64,000 nt of DNA. Source: Isoptericola dokdonensis DS-3 (GTDB taxonomy: Bacteria > Actinomycetota > Actinomycetes > Actinomycetales > Cellulomonadaceae). The notes below the pieces were generated by a model. The model had not been told where the DNA came from. It saw only the letters and a program-made list of their open reading frames with translations, and did no database searches. A program made the translations under genes and the position numbers. Below are positions 32,741 through 42,039 of this stretch, in pieces. The stretch is from the NCBI RefSeq assembly GCF_001636295.1, contig NZ_CP014209.1, forward strand, positions 310,001 to 374,000, read 5' to 3'. Positions within the stretch are counted from its first letter, which is position 1, and the number at the start of each line of letters is the position of its first letter.

Positions 32741-34420
32741 TCAGGGCGCGGGGCTCGGGTCCCCGACGGCAGCGTCGCCCGACGGGGCCGGCGCAGGATC
32801 GCTCGGCGCGGCCTCGGTGGGCTCCGGTTCCGGCTCGGTCGTCTCGGTCTCGGTGGGTTCCGGCTCCGGTTCGGGTTCGGTGGTCTCGGTCTCGGTGGGT
32901 TCCGGCTCGGGTGTCGGGTCCGGGTCCTCGGTCTGCGTCGCGGTGGGTTCCGGTGCGGACGAGGGCTCCTGCGACGGCGTGGGCGTCGCGCTCGGCGTGG
33001 GGCTGGCCGACGGTGTGCGGGACGGGGTCGGGGTCGGCGTGGGCCGGGACTCCGGCTCGTCGGGCTGGACCGGGGCCGAGGTCGGGGTCGGTGACGACGA
33101 CCGGCTCGGTGACGGGGACGGGCTGGACGAGACCGCGGGGGCGGGCGCCTCGGTGGCGTCGTCGCGCGGCCAGAGCGCGAAGGCGAGCCCGCCGACGACC
33201 AGCAGCCCGAGGACCACGAGCAGGGCGATGCCCCACGGCCGGGCGAAGAAGCCGCGCCGGTCCTCGTCCTCGGGCGCCCCCGGGTCCTCGCCCGGGTCCG
33301 CCCCGGCCTCGTCGGGGAGGTCCGCGACGACGGGGCCGAGCTGTCGTGTCCGTCCCATCTCGGCCTGGTCGTCCACCAGTGCTGCGGTCGCGGCGGCGGC
33401 CGCCGCGCCGACACCGACGACGGCGGTCCGGTCGGGGTCGTCGACCTGGTCCAGGGCCTGGGTGGCGTCTCCGGCCGTCTGCACGGCGGCCGGGAGCCAG
33501 CTCGCCCCGAGCAGCCCGGCCAGAGAGGACCCCATCGCGTCGGCCGAGGCGAAACGCCGGACCGGGTTCTTCGCCATCGCCCGGGCCACGAACCGGTCCA
33601 CGGCGACCGGGACCGCGGCGCGACGCGCGGACGGTGCCGGGACGGGCGCCTCGACGTGCGCCCGCAGGACGTCGGCCGGCGTCGGGCGCACGTACGGCGC
33701 GTGGCCGGTCAAGGCGAAGTAGGCCAGTGCGCCGACCGAGTAGAGGTCGCTGCGCGCGTCCAGCGGCCTGCCCTGTGCCTGCTCGGGCGACATGTACGCC
33801 GCCGAGCCGTTCACCTGCTCGCCGTCGCCGTCGCCACCGGCCGGTGCGGTCAGCCCGAGGTCGAGCAGCCCGACCGACCACGTGCCGTCGTCGCGGCGGT
33901 CCACGACGACGTTGCGCGGCCCGACGTCGCGGTGCACCAGCCCGGCGGCGTGCACCGCGGTCAGCGCCTCCAGGAGGCCGGCCACCACGGCGAGCGCATC
34001 CGGCCACGGCAGCCCGTCACCGGCGGCGACCTCGGACAGCAGCGTGCCGGGCAGCCGCCGCGTGACGATCCACGGGACGGTGGCGCCCGCGACCTCGTCC
34101 TCTCCCGAGTCGAGGACCTTCGACACCCCCGGGTGGTCCAGCTGCTCGGACGCGGCGACCTCCCGTGCCAGGGACGCGCGCGCGTGGTCGTCGTCGATCA
34201 GGTGCGGGTGGAGGACCTTCACCAGCAGGGGAGGCTCGACCACCGGGGGCTCGTCGGTGGCCTCCGGGGCCTCGTCCGTCCCCGGGCGCTGGAGACGCGT
34301 GGTCTCGTAGACGGTGTAGGTGCCACCGGTGCCGACGATCTCGCCGAGCACGTACGTGCCGCCGAGCACCACGTGCCCGCCCGGCTCCTCGGCTCCGGCC
34401 GGCGTGAGGTCGCTCACCAC
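32741..34420 (-). CDS. Serine/threonine protein kinase-like membrane protein with altered catalytic loop, 559 aa
   Basis: The N-terminal kinase-like domain (about 22-300) has the Gly loop 'IVGTGGTYTVYE', the ATP lysine K68, Glu87, and the catalytic loop 'HRDVGPRN' (163-170). In that loop the lysine of HRDxKxxN is glycine (G167). The metal aspartate D187 is in DLG. It keeps D165 and N170, so it may be weakly active or a pseudokinase. One membrane helix lies at about 397-417. An extracellular tail of ~140 residues rich in Pro, Thr, Ser and Glu (repeated 'TEPEPEPEPTETET') likely spans the wall. The start is GTG 34420 or 34417. It resembles Pkn kinases but without PASTA domains. Confidence 0.85.
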   Translation of the reverse strand: MVSDLTPAGAEEPGGHVVLGGTYVLGEIVGTGGTYTVYETTRLQRPGTDEAPEATDEPPVVEPPLLVKVLHPHLIDDDHARASLAREVAASEQLDHPGVSKVLDSGEDEVAGATVPWIVTRRLPGTLLSEVAAGDGLPWPDALAVVAGLLEALTAVHAAGLVHRDVGPRNVVVDRRDDGTWSVGLLDLGLTAPAGGDGDGEQVNGSAAYMSPEQAQGRPLDARSDLYSVGALAYFALTGHAPYVRPTPADVLRAHVEAPVPAPSARRAAVPVAVDRFVARAMAKNPVRRFASADAMGSSLAGLLGASWLPAAVQTAGDATQALDQVDDPDRTAVVGVGAAAAAATAALVDDQAEMGRTRQLGPVVADLPDEAGADPGEDPGAPEDEDRRGFFARPWGIALLVVLGLLVVGGLAFALWPRDDATEAPAPAVSSSPSPSPSRSSSPTPTSAPVQPDEPESRPTPTPTPSRTPSASPTPSATPTPSQEPSSAPEPTATQTEDPDPTPEPEPTETETTEPEPEPEPTETETTEPEPEPTEAAPSDPAPAPSGDAAVGDPSPAP

Positions 34421-34630
34421 CGCCGACCCCCCGCGTCGGGCGGAGTGGCTCCGGACGGTGTCGGGGGCGCGGCGAACTCGGTCATTTCAGTCATGGGTGA
34501 TGACAGGATAGGTGGTGCGGGCACGAGCCGCAGCCCGGTCCGGGCGGCATGCACAGAGCCCTCACCGGACGTGACGACGACCCGTCCACCTCGTCGCTCG
34601 CGACCGCCCTCGTGTCCCTCGGACGCGGGC

Positions 34631-34664
34631 CGGCCCCGGCCCCGCGGGTGCGGGGCCGGGGCCG
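34631..34664 (-). terminator. Terminator of the surface-protein gene
   Basis: Perfect 15-bp GC-rich arms (34631-34645 and 34650-34664) enclose a 4-base loop. It begins 31 bases downstream of the surface-protein stop codon. The rest of 34421-34695 (kinase upstream region) contains no credible gene. Confidence 0.8.
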
Positions 34665-34695
34665 ACGGGCGGGTGCCGCGGGTGCTGCGGGCTGG

Positions 34696-37125
34696 TCAGG
34701 CGCGACGACGGCGCAGGACCAGGACGCTCGCGCCGGCGGCGACGAGCAGCACGGCGCCCAGGGCGAGCCACGTCGTCGAGGAGCCGGTGGTGGCGAGCTC
34801 GGCGACCGTGGACGGCGCCGCGTCCGCGTCCGCGGCAGGCGTGTCCGACGTCACGGCGGCGACGACCTGGGACCGGGTGTCGTCGTCGGTGGCGGTGCCC
34901 TCGTCGGTCGTGACCGGGTCGAGGGTCTCGACGCCGTCGGTCACCTGCGGCCCGGCGCCGGCGGGGTAGGAGATCTCGACCGCGAGCTCGGGGTTGACCA
35001 CGAGCGTCGCGGTGATGTCGCCGAGGGTCCACGCGAGACCGCCGTCGGTGCGCGTCCAGGTGCCGTCGGTGTACGCCCAGCCGGGGAACGCCGTCGGGGT
35101 GCCGTCCTCGGCGACCTCGGCGCCCGGCCAGAGCACGCTGCCCGCGAGGTGGCCGTCGACGAGCTCGCCCAGCTCGATCTCGTGGGTGTGCGTGCCGTCG
35201 GACATCACGAGGCGCGCCGTGTTGCCGGTGGAGGTGCCCGCGGGGTCGGTCAGGCGCACGTCGAACGTGATCCACGGGACGCCGTCGACGCTGGTCGTGC
35301 CGACGGTCGAACCGTCGAGCGAGGGCTGGACGTCGTCGCCGCCGTCCGTGTCGCCGCCGTCGGTGTCCTCCCCGCCGTCCGTGCCGTCGCCCGGCTCGGT
35401 CGTCGCCGGCTCGGTGACCACGATGTCGACGTTCGCGCCGCCCCAGTTGCCGGCGAGGTCGAACGCGCCGGCACGGACGGTGTAGGTGCCCGCCGGGAGG
35501 TCCGCCGGGATGCTCCACGAGCCGGTCCAGGAGGACTCGCCGAGCGCGGTGGTCGCCGACGTCGAGCCGATGGGGCCGTAGAACGCGCCGTCCTTGTACA
35601 GGTTGGCGGCGACGCGACGCAGCGCGGTGCCGTCGGTCGCGGTGAGGACGACGTCGCCGACCTCCGCGGCCGAGGTGGACGAACCGGCGGTGGGCGCCGT
35701 GATCTCGACGACGGGGCGGGCGTTGTCGAGCACGAACTCGACGGTCGTGGTGTTGCCCAGGGCGTCGCGCACGACGAGGACGTTGTCGCCCTCGACGGCG
35801 CCGAAGGTGCCGGGCTTGACGCCGTTGAGGTCGGACCAGACGTCGTTCGTGAGGTCCTTCTCGACGCCGTTGAGGGTGAGGCCGTCGACCTTCGAGGGGT
35901 CGTGCAGCTTGAAGCTCACCGAGCGGTAGTGGCCGTCGCCGCCCATGGTGTCGTCCTTGGTGGACACCTCGGGGCCGGTGGTGTCCACGACGAACTCCAT
36001 CCCGGTGGTGTTGCCGAGGGCGTCGAACGCGACCAGCGTGTTGTCGCCCTCGACGGCACCGAAGACGCCCGGCGCGATCCCGTTGACGTCGGACCAGACG
36101 TTGTTCGTGAGGTCCTTGACGACGCCGTTGATCTCGACCTTGTCGACCTTGGACGAGTCCTGCAGCTTGACGCTCAGCGATCGGTAGCGGCCGTCGCCGC
36201 CCTGCGACTCCGGCTTGACCGTGATCTTCGGACCGTTCGTGTCGAGGACGAACTCCAGCGTGGTGGTGTTGCCCAGGGCGTCGCGCACGACGAGGACGTT
36301 GTCGCCCTCGACGGCGCCGAAGGTGCCGGGCTCGACGCCGTTGAGGTCGGACCAGACGTTGTTCGTGAGGTCCTTCTCGACGCCGTTGAGGGTGAGGCCG
36401 TCGACCTTCGAACCGTCGTGCAGCTTGAAGCTCACCGAGCGGTAGCGGCCGTCGGCGCCCTGCGACCCGGGCTTGACCGTGACCTCGGGACCGGTGGTGT
36501 CGAGCACCAGCTCCAGCGTGGCCGAGTTCCCGAGGGCGTCGAACGCGACGAGCGTGTTCGCGCCCTCGACCGCGCCGAAGGTGCCGGGCTCGATGCCGTT
36601 GACGTCGGACCACTCGTTGTTCGTGAGGTCCTTGGCGACGCCGTTGATCTCGACCCTGTCGACCTTGGCGCCGTCGTGCAGCTTGACGCTCGCCGAGCGG
36701 TAGCGGCCGTCGGCGCCGTCCGACCCGGGCTTGACCGTGATCGTCGGGCCGGTGGTGTCGAGGGTGAACGACAGCGTGCTGGTGTTGCCGAGGGCGTCGA
36801 ACGCGACGAGCGTGTTCGCGCCCTCGACCGCGCCGAAGGTGCCGGGCTTGATGCCGTTGACGTCGGAGTAGGTGCTGTTCGTGAGGTCCTTGGCGACGCC
36901 GTTGATCTCGACCTTGTCGACCTTGGCGCCGTCGTGCAGCTTGACGCTCAGCGAGCGGTAGCGGCCGTCGGCGCCGTCCGACCCGGGCTTGACGGTGACC
37001 GTGGGGCCGGTGGTGTCGGCGGCGGGGGTGTCGGCCACCGCCGGCGCGGCGACGACCATGCCCAGCGCGACGAGGGCGGTGGAGAGGAGGGAGGCGAGCG
37101 GTGCGCGTGCTGACGGGGGAGTCAT
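34696..37125 (-). CDS. Repeat-containing cell-surface protein with LAxTG sorting signal, 809 aa
   Basis: A signal peptide (residues 1-31, ending 'APAVADTPA') is followed by five tandem 86-residue repeats (37-466), each beginning near 'DTTGP' and ending 'FDALGNT' or 'RDALGNT' plus a beta strand. An Ig-like domain follows (about 470-555, 'GTYTVRAGAFDLAGNWGG'), then an Asp/Gly-rich linker, a further beta domain (about 580-700), and a C-terminal LATTG (777-781), hydrophobic helix and RRRR. LAxTG is the class E sortase signal, so it is probably wall-anchored. The binding partner is unknown. Confidence 0.88.
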   Translation of the reverse strand: MTPPSARAPLASLLSTALVALGMVVAAPAVADTPAADTTGPTVTVKPGSDGADGRYRSLSVKLHDGAKVDKVEINGVAKDLTNSTYSDVNGIKPGTFGAVEGANTLVAFDALGNTSTLSFTLDTTGPTITVKPGSDGADGRYRSASVKLHDGAKVDRVEINGVAKDLTNNEWSDVNGIEPGTFGAVEGANTLVAFDALGNSATLELVLDTTGPEVTVKPGSQGADGRYRSVSFKLHDGSKVDGLTLNGVEKDLTNNVWSDLNGVEPGTFGAVEGDNVLVVRDALGNTTTLEFVLDTNGPKITVKPESQGGDGRYRSLSVKLQDSSKVDKVEINGVVKDLTNNVWSDVNGIAPGVFGAVEGDNTLVAFDALGNTTGMEFVVDTTGPEVSTKDDTMGGDGHYRSVSFKLHDPSKVDGLTLNGVEKDLTNDVWSDLNGVKPGTFGAVEGDNVLVVRDALGNTTTVEFVLDNARPVVEITAPTAGSSTSAAEVGDVVLTATDGTALRRVAANLYKDGAFYGPIGSTSATTALGESSWTGSWSIPADLPAGTYTVRAGAFDLAGNWGGANVDIVVTEPATTEPGDGTDGGEDTDGGDTDGGDDVQPSLDGSTVGTTSVDGVPWITFDVRLTDPAGTSTGNTARLVMSDGTHTHEIELGELVDGHLAGSVLWPGAEVAEDGTPTAFPGWAYTDGTWTRTDGGLAWTLGDITATLVVNPELAVEISYPAGAGPQVTDGVETLDPVTTDEGTATDDDTRSQVVAAVTSDTPAADADAAPSTVAELATTGSSTTWLALGAVLLVAAGASVLVLRRRRA
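35728..37017. repeat. Five tandem 258-bp coding repeats of two alternating types
   Basis: The units are exactly 258 bp each. From the N-terminus they run A-A-B-A-B. Type A has 'VEINGV' and 'NTLVAFDALGN'; type B has 'LTLNGVEKDLTN' and 'NVLVVRDALGN'. The near identity within types suggests amplification of an A-B pair or gene conversion. Confidence 0.9.
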
Positions 37126-37401
37126 GCGGGAGTTGTCTCCGTGACTGGTGCTGGCGCGCCCCTCGGCTCAGGGACGCCGGACGGCGACCGATGAGAATTC
37201 ATCGATCTCGCGCCACGGGGGTACCGCGGCGCGCTGACGCTATCCAGCCGTCCCCGGCGCCCTCAAGGATGAAAAGAGACCCCCGCGTGACCTCCCGCGG
37301 CACACAGTGGACAGCGTTGTCCGGGACCCGCGGAATCCCGCGGGTCCGACCTTGTGACCGTGTCGTGACATAGCGGACGATTTCACCCGCACCGCCTCCG
37401 G
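37126..37401. other. Intergenic region upstream of the surface-protein gene
   Basis: These 276 bases are more AT-rich than the surroundings near 37190-37280. They presumably hold the surface-protein promoter (minus strand) and the tail of the glycosyltransferase upstream. No gene or clear hairpin is seen. Confidence 0.5.
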
Positions 37402-39204
37402 TCAGCGGACCTCGCGCAGCAGTCGGGCGAGGTCCTTGCGATGCCGGCGCAGGTCGAAGGTCCAGTCGGACTTGTACGCCTCCCGCGACCAGCCGCCCGG
37501 CGGGTGCGCGATCTCGGGCTCGTTCCAGAAGTAGTCGACCTGCACGTCCAGGGGCAGCGAGATGAGCACCTCGTTCCGCGCCGTGTAGGCCTCCTGGCCC
37601 AGCACGACCAGGTGCTCCAGGCGTTCGGCGAACAACGTGTTGAACAGCGCCGACCCCGCGAAGCCGGCCACCACCCGCGCCGCCGAGAAGATCTCCGCCT
37701 GCCGGCTCAGCGAGTGCTGCTCGGGATAGATCACGTGGAAGCCGGCGTCGGCGAAGTGCCGCTCGACCTCCGGCCGGTTGAGGCACCGGCGGTTCCCGAA
37801 CGTGTCCGGCCGGGAGACGAAGACCTTGTCCCAGGTGGGACCCGGGTCGGCGGGCAGTCCCGCGCGGATCCGCCGCCACGTCTCGCGGATCTGCGGGTGC
37901 ACGTAGTGGGGACGGGAGTTGTGGAACATCGGCGTCGCCGCGTACAGGGACTCGACGTACACCGGATGGTCGATCCAGGTGATGTCGTGCTCGGCGATCC
38001 CGAACGCCGTGAGGAGCATGCGCTCCAGGCGGGGGTCGCGCTCGTTCGCGTGGCGGATGCGGAAGATCGCCCGGAGGTCGGGGTCGTCGGCCTTCGCGGC
38101 GTCCCACCCCCACAACCTCGAGATCACCTCCGTCATGAGATGGCCGAAGTGGCCGGAGTTCTCCGCGTCGAGCAGGTAGTACGACCCGGGCAGCTCCTCC
38201 GTGGGCATCACGTGCTGCGGGATCCGCGCGAAGTCCTTGTTGACGTCCACCACGCGCGGGTTGACGAGATCGGCCGCGAGGTGGTGCCGGAACGAGTCCG
38301 GCAGGATCTCGTGGCGCGTGAACGCCAGGCTGTTGCTGACCAGCCCGACCTGCCCCCGGTAGCTGCGCAGGTGCAGCGGCGGCACCTCGACCGTCGTGGC
38401 GAGCCCGGCCAGCTCCCGCGACGCGCCGTGCGACACCAGCCGGGTGCCCGAGGCGAATGTCTGGGCGGGCAGGGTGCGCAGCCGGCGGACCACGAGGTCC
38501 CGGTCGCGGGTGCCGAGCATGCGGTCCGCCCACCGGTCGGACAGCTTGAGGTAGTGCCGGCCGCGCTTGACCAGGCGGATCTCGTCACGCGTCACGTCGA
38601 CGGCGCTCACCGCCTCGGCGAGCTCCCGGTCCCGCTTCGACGCGTCGTCCGGCACTCCCCGGACGAGGGCGGCGGCCAGCCGACGCAGCCTGACCTCCAG
38701 GGGGTTCCCCGGTCGGTACGCCGTCAACGCCCAGCGCGGCACGACGTACGTGCCACCCGGGTGCAGGTGGAAGAACAGGTCCGCGAGCATCGCGTCGTGT
38801 CGCGACGCGGGCGCCGACCGCGCGTTGACGATCACGTCCACCGGCCCCCAGAGCTTGAGGTACCACTGGGCGTTCGACTCCTTGCCGAAGGGCAGGAACC
38901 GTTCGTGCAGACCGTCGAGCCCCCACTCGGCGTGCGGTTCGGGCGCGACGACGAACAGCTCCGACCCTCGGTACGGCTCCAGCAGCGCCCGCAGCATGGC
39001 GGGCGGCACGGCGTCGGCCAGCACCACGACACGCCGCACGCCCGCCGGTCGCTCCGTCGCGGGGACCCCCTCGGGGTCGGCGGTCGCGCGGATGACGCTC
39101 GGGGTGTCCCCGGCGTCGGGCGCGCTCGCGGTCGTGCCCGCGGCGTCGGTCTCCTGGGCCTCCGGCAGCCCGGCGCCCTCCTGCGTGTCCTGCTCGTCCT
39201 GCAC
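37402..39204 (-). CDS. Glycosyltransferase family 61 (DUF563) protein, 600 aa
   Basis: The C-terminal ~330 residues form the DUF563/GT61 domain, marked by 'LLDAENSGHFGHLMTEVISR' (two His), 'VFVSRPDTFGNRRCLNRPEV' and 'VVAGFAGSALFNTLFA'. A preceding region (about 60-200) resembles a small nucleotide/methyl-transferase-like fold. The first ~55 residues are acidic and disordered. It has no signal peptide and is probably cytosolic. It likely adds a sugar to a cell-wall polymer or capsule. The GTG start at 39204 is preceded by GGAGGG. The surface-protein gene follows on the same strand. Confidence 0.8.
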   Translation of the reverse strand: MQDEQDTQEGAGLPEAQETDAAGTTASAPDAGDTPSVIRATADPEGVPATERPAGVRRVVVLADAVPPAMLRALLEPYRGSELFVVAPEPHAEWGLDGLHERFLPFGKESNAQWYLKLWGPVDVIVNARSAPASRHDAMLADLFFHLHPGGTYVVPRWALTAYRPGNPLEVRLRRLAAALVRGVPDDASKRDRELAEAVSAVDVTRDEIRLVKRGRHYLKLSDRWADRMLGTRDRDLVVRRLRTLPAQTFASGTRLVSHGASRELAGLATTVEVPPLHLRSYRGQVGLVSNSLAFTRHEILPDSFRHHLAADLVNPRVVDVNKDFARIPQHVMPTEELPGSYYLLDAENSGHFGHLMTEVISRLWGWDAAKADDPDLRAIFRIRHANERDPRLERMLLTAFGIAEHDITWIDHPVYVESLYAATPMFHNSRPHYVHPQIRETWRRIRAGLPADPGPTWDKVFVSRPDTFGNRRCLNRPEVERHFADAGFHVIYPEQHSLSRQAEIFSAARVVAGFAGSALFNTLFAERLEHLVVLGQEAYTARNEVLISLPLDVQVDYFWNEPEIAHPPGGWSREAYKSDWTFDLRRHRKDLARLLREVR

Positions 39205-39357
39205 TCGCGATCCCTCCGTCCGGTGGCACCCCGACGCCGCGTCGCCGTCCTGGTGACCCGGCGGCGGCCCTGCGGACGACCATAGGGCCACCGGGTCCCT
39301 CCTGCCGGGACGCGCAGGCGATGCCCGCATGTCGGACCCGGCGGCGATGATGGGCGG

Positions 39358-41109
39358 GTGCACGCCGTCCTGTCTCCCGGCCCCGGCGGTGAACCCGAGC
39401 TGACGCGGCCCGCCGCGGCCCTGACCGGCGTCGCCCCGGCCCGTTCCGTCTCCCTCGGGCCGGACCTCCCCGCCGCCGTCGCCGGCGTGGAGGCCGCCGA
39501 GCACCCCCGCTGGACCTGGGACGACACGAACACCTGGTACCCCGGGCTCCTGGTCGCCGGCGTCCGGGTGCGGCGGGCGCACGACCTGCGCCTGGCGCAC
39601 CGCATCCTGCGCGCCTCCACGCTCAGCGCCGGCTCGGCGCTCGCGACCGCCCCGCCCGGGCCATGGGACGCCGCGCCCGTCCCGGTCGACCCGGGCGTGC
39701 CGCTGGGGACGCTGCGCCGTCCGCAGGCCGAGTCGCTCTTCGACGACGACCCGGTGCCCGGCGCCGTCCCGGTGCCAGCTGCGGCGGGGCTGCCCGACCC
39801 GGTGGCGGAGCTCGCCGCCCAGCAGACGGCCGTCGAGGGTGCCGCCGCGCCGGGGCGTCTGCGCCTGCTGCTGGCCGCCGAGTCCGCGGGCGCCCTGGTC
39901 GCGGCCGAGATGCGGCACGCCGGGCTGCCGTGGCGAGCGGACCTCCATGACCAGATCCTCACCGGCATCCTCGGACCGCGGCCGCCCGAGGGGGCCCGCC
40001 CCGCCCGGCTCGAGGAGCTCGTCGGGCAGGTCCGGGCGGCGCTCGACGCGCCGCCCACCCTCAACCCGGACTCCCACCCCGACCTGCTGCGCGCCATGGA
40101 GTACGCCGGGGTCGGCGCCCGCAGCCTGCGCAAGGGGGAGCTCGAACGGCTCGACCATCCCGTCGTCGCGCCGCTGCTGGAGTACAAGAACCTGTACCGG
40201 CTCTGGACGGCGAACGGCTGGCACTGGCTCGACCGCTGGGTCTCGAACGGCCGGTTCCGCACCGACTACGTGGTGGGCGGCGTCGTCACCGGGCGCTGGT
40301 CGTCGACCGGCGGCGGGGCGCTCCAGCTCCCCAAGGCGGTGCGGCGCGCCGCGCAGGCCGACCCGGGGTGGGTGCTCGTCGTCGCCGACGCCGCCCAGCT
40401 CGAACCGCGGGTCCTCACCGCGATGGCGCGCGACGAGGCGATGGCCGCCGCCGGGCAGGACGGCGACCTCTACGCCGGCATCGTCGCCAGCGGCGCCGTG
40501 GAGAGCCGCGAGCACGCGAAGGTCGGCATGCTCGGTGCGATGTACGGCGGGACGACGGGCGTCAGCGGCGTGGTGCTGCCGCGCCTGACCCGCGCGTTCC
40601 CGCGGGCGATGGGCCTCGTGGAGGACGCCGCGCTCACGGGGGAGCGCGGCGGCGTCGTCACGACGTGGCTCGGCCGCAGCTCGCCGCCGCCCGGCCGGGC
40701 GTGGGAGGCCGCGCAGTCGGGCGCGCTGGACGACGGTGCGGAACAGGACGCCGCGACGGCCGCCCGGTCGTCCGCCCGGTCCTGGGGCCGGTTCACGCGG
40801 AACTTCGTCGTGCAGGGCACCGCCGCGGAGTGGGCGCTGTGCTGGCTCGCGTCGATCCGCCGACGGTTGTGGGAGCTCGGCACGAGCCCGACGACGGGGC
40901 TCGGCCCGGCGCCCTTCGCCGACCGCCCGCACCTGGCGTTCTTCCTCCACGACGAGGTCGTGGTGCACGCCCCGGCGCACCTCGCCGACGACGTCGCCCG
41001 GGTCGTGCGGGAGGCCGCCGACGAGGCGGGGCGCCTGCTGTTCGGCGACTTCCCGGTCGTGTTCCCGCTGACGGTCGCCACGGTCGACTCGTACGCCGAC
41101 GCCAAGTGA
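39358..41109 (+). CDS. DNA polymerase I-like family A protein (bifunctional 3'-5' exonuclease/DNA polymerase type), 583 aa
   Basis: This is a short PolA homologue common in actinobacteria in addition to true PolA. Polymerase motif A is 'VVADAAQLEPRVLTAMARDE' with metal Asp344, but DYSQIELR is changed to DAAQLEPR. Motif B is 'REHAKVGMLGAMYG' (R-x3-K-x6-YG kept), and motif C is HDE at 531-533 with Asp532. Both metal-binding aspartates are kept, so polymerase activity is possible. The N-terminal ~300 residues should be the exonuclease domain but show no clear DxE motif. The start is a GTG. It stands upstream of the Nif3 gene by 31 bases. Confidence 0.85.
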   Translation: MHAVLSPGPGGEPELTRPAAALTGVAPARSVSLGPDLPAAVAGVEAAEHPRWTWDDTNTWYPGLLVAGVRVRRAHDLRLAHRILRASTLSAGSALATAPPGPWDAAPVPVDPGVPLGTLRRPQAESLFDDDPVPGAVPVPAAAGLPDPVAELAAQQTAVEGAAAPGRLRLLLAAESAGALVAAEMRHAGLPWRADLHDQILTGILGPRPPEGARPARLEELVGQVRAALDAPPTLNPDSHPDLLRAMEYAGVGARSLRKGELERLDHPVVAPLLEYKNLYRLWTANGWHWLDRWVSNGRFRTDYVVGGVVTGRWSSTGGGALQLPKAVRRAAQADPGWVLVVADAAQLEPRVLTAMARDEAMAAAGQDGDLYAGIVASGAVESREHAKVGMLGAMYGGTTGVSGVVLPRLTRAFPRAMGLVEDAALTGERGGVVTTWLGRSSPPPGRAWEAAQSGALDDGAEQDAATAARSSARSWGRFTRNFVVQGTAAEWALCWLASIRRRLWELGTSPTTGLGPAPFADRPHLAFFLHDEVVVHAPAHLADDVARVVREAADEAGRLLFGDFPVVFPLTVATVDSYADAK

Positions 41110-41140
41110 CGTCATCGCCCCGGTGGGTAGGGTCGGGCGC

Positions 41141-42007
41141 ATGAGCACCCCCACCCTGGCCGACGTCGTCGCCGTCCTGGAGGACCTGTACCCGCCGTCG
41201 ACCGCCGAGGGCTGGGACGCCGTCGGGCTGGTCGCGGGCGACCCGCGTCGCGAGGTGCGCAAGGTGCTGCTCGCCGTCGACCCGGTCGCGGCCGTGGTGG
41301 ACGAGGCGCTCGACTGGGGCGCCGACCTCGTCGTCACGCACCACCCGCTGTTCCTCAAGGGCGTGCACTCGGTGGCCGCGACCACCTTCAAGGGGTCGGT
41401 GGTGCACCGGCTGCTCACCGCGGGCTGCGGGCTGTACGTCGCGCACACCAACGCGGACTCCGCACCCCGCGGGGTCGCGGACGCGCTCGCGGACCTCGTG
41501 GGCCTGGTGGACCGCGCGCCGCTCGTGGCACGCGCCGACGACGTCGAGCGGGGCATCGGGCGCGTGGGCCGGCTGGAGGCGCCGACCACGCTGGGGGCGT
41601 TCGCCCGTCACGTCGCCGGTGTGCTCCCCGCCACGGCGCAGGGGGTGCGCGTCGCCGGTGACCTCGACGCGCCGGTGGCGACGGCGGCGGTCGTGGGTGG
41701 CTCCGGGGACTCGCTGTTCGACGCGGTGCGCGCCGCCGAAGTCGACGTGTACGTCACCGCCGACCTGCGGCACCACCCGGCGTCCGAGCTGCGCGAGCGC
41801 GCCGGGTTCGAGGCGGGCGACCCGGAGGAGGCCACGGCGGCGACGCCGTTCCTCGTGGACGTGGCCCACTTCGCCTCGGAGTGGCCGTGGCTCGCGTACG
41901 CGGCCGCGGATCTCACGAGCAGGCTGCCAGGCGGTACGGTGACCACCAGGGTGAGCACCCTGGTGACCGACCCGTGGACAGCCCGGATCGGCGCCGGTGA
42001 CCGCTGA
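41141..42007 (+). CDS. Nif3-like dinuclear metal-centre hexameric protein, 288 aa
   Basis: This is a YbgI/Nif3 family protein. 'GWDAVGLVAGDP' near residue 24 and 'LVVTHHPLFLKG' near residue 65 (the HH metal ligands) are hallmarks. 'YVAHTNADSA', and later 'VTADLRHHPASELRERAG' and 'VDVAHFASEWPW', supply the remaining ligands. Family members form toroidal hexamers; the role is uncertain (GTP cyclohydrolase-like or metal handling). It is the first gene of a block with a zinc-ribbon protein and a histidine phosphatase, the order known in mycobacteria (Rv2230c-Rv2228c). Confidence 0.92.
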   Translation: MSTPTLADVVAVLEDLYPPSTAEGWDAVGLVAGDPRREVRKVLLAVDPVAAVVDEALDWGADLVVTHHPLFLKGVHSVAATTFKGSVVHRLLTAGCGLYVAHTNADSAPRGVADALADLVGLVDRAPLVARADDVERGIGRVGRLEAPTTLGAFARHVAGVLPATAQGVRVAGDLDAPVATAAVVGGSGDSLFDAVRAAEVDVYVTADLRHHPASELRERAGFEAGDPEEATAATPFLVDVAHFASEWPWLAYAAADLTSRLPGGTVTTRVSTLVTDPWTARIGAGDR

Positions 42008-42039
42008 GCCCACCCGCCCGCACGTCGAGAGGACCCACC

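Noticed and set aside
32820..33120. Repetitive purine/pyrimidine tract in the kinase gene as a non-coding repeat
   Set aside because: It is the in-frame Pro/Glu/Thr tail of the kinase-like protein.
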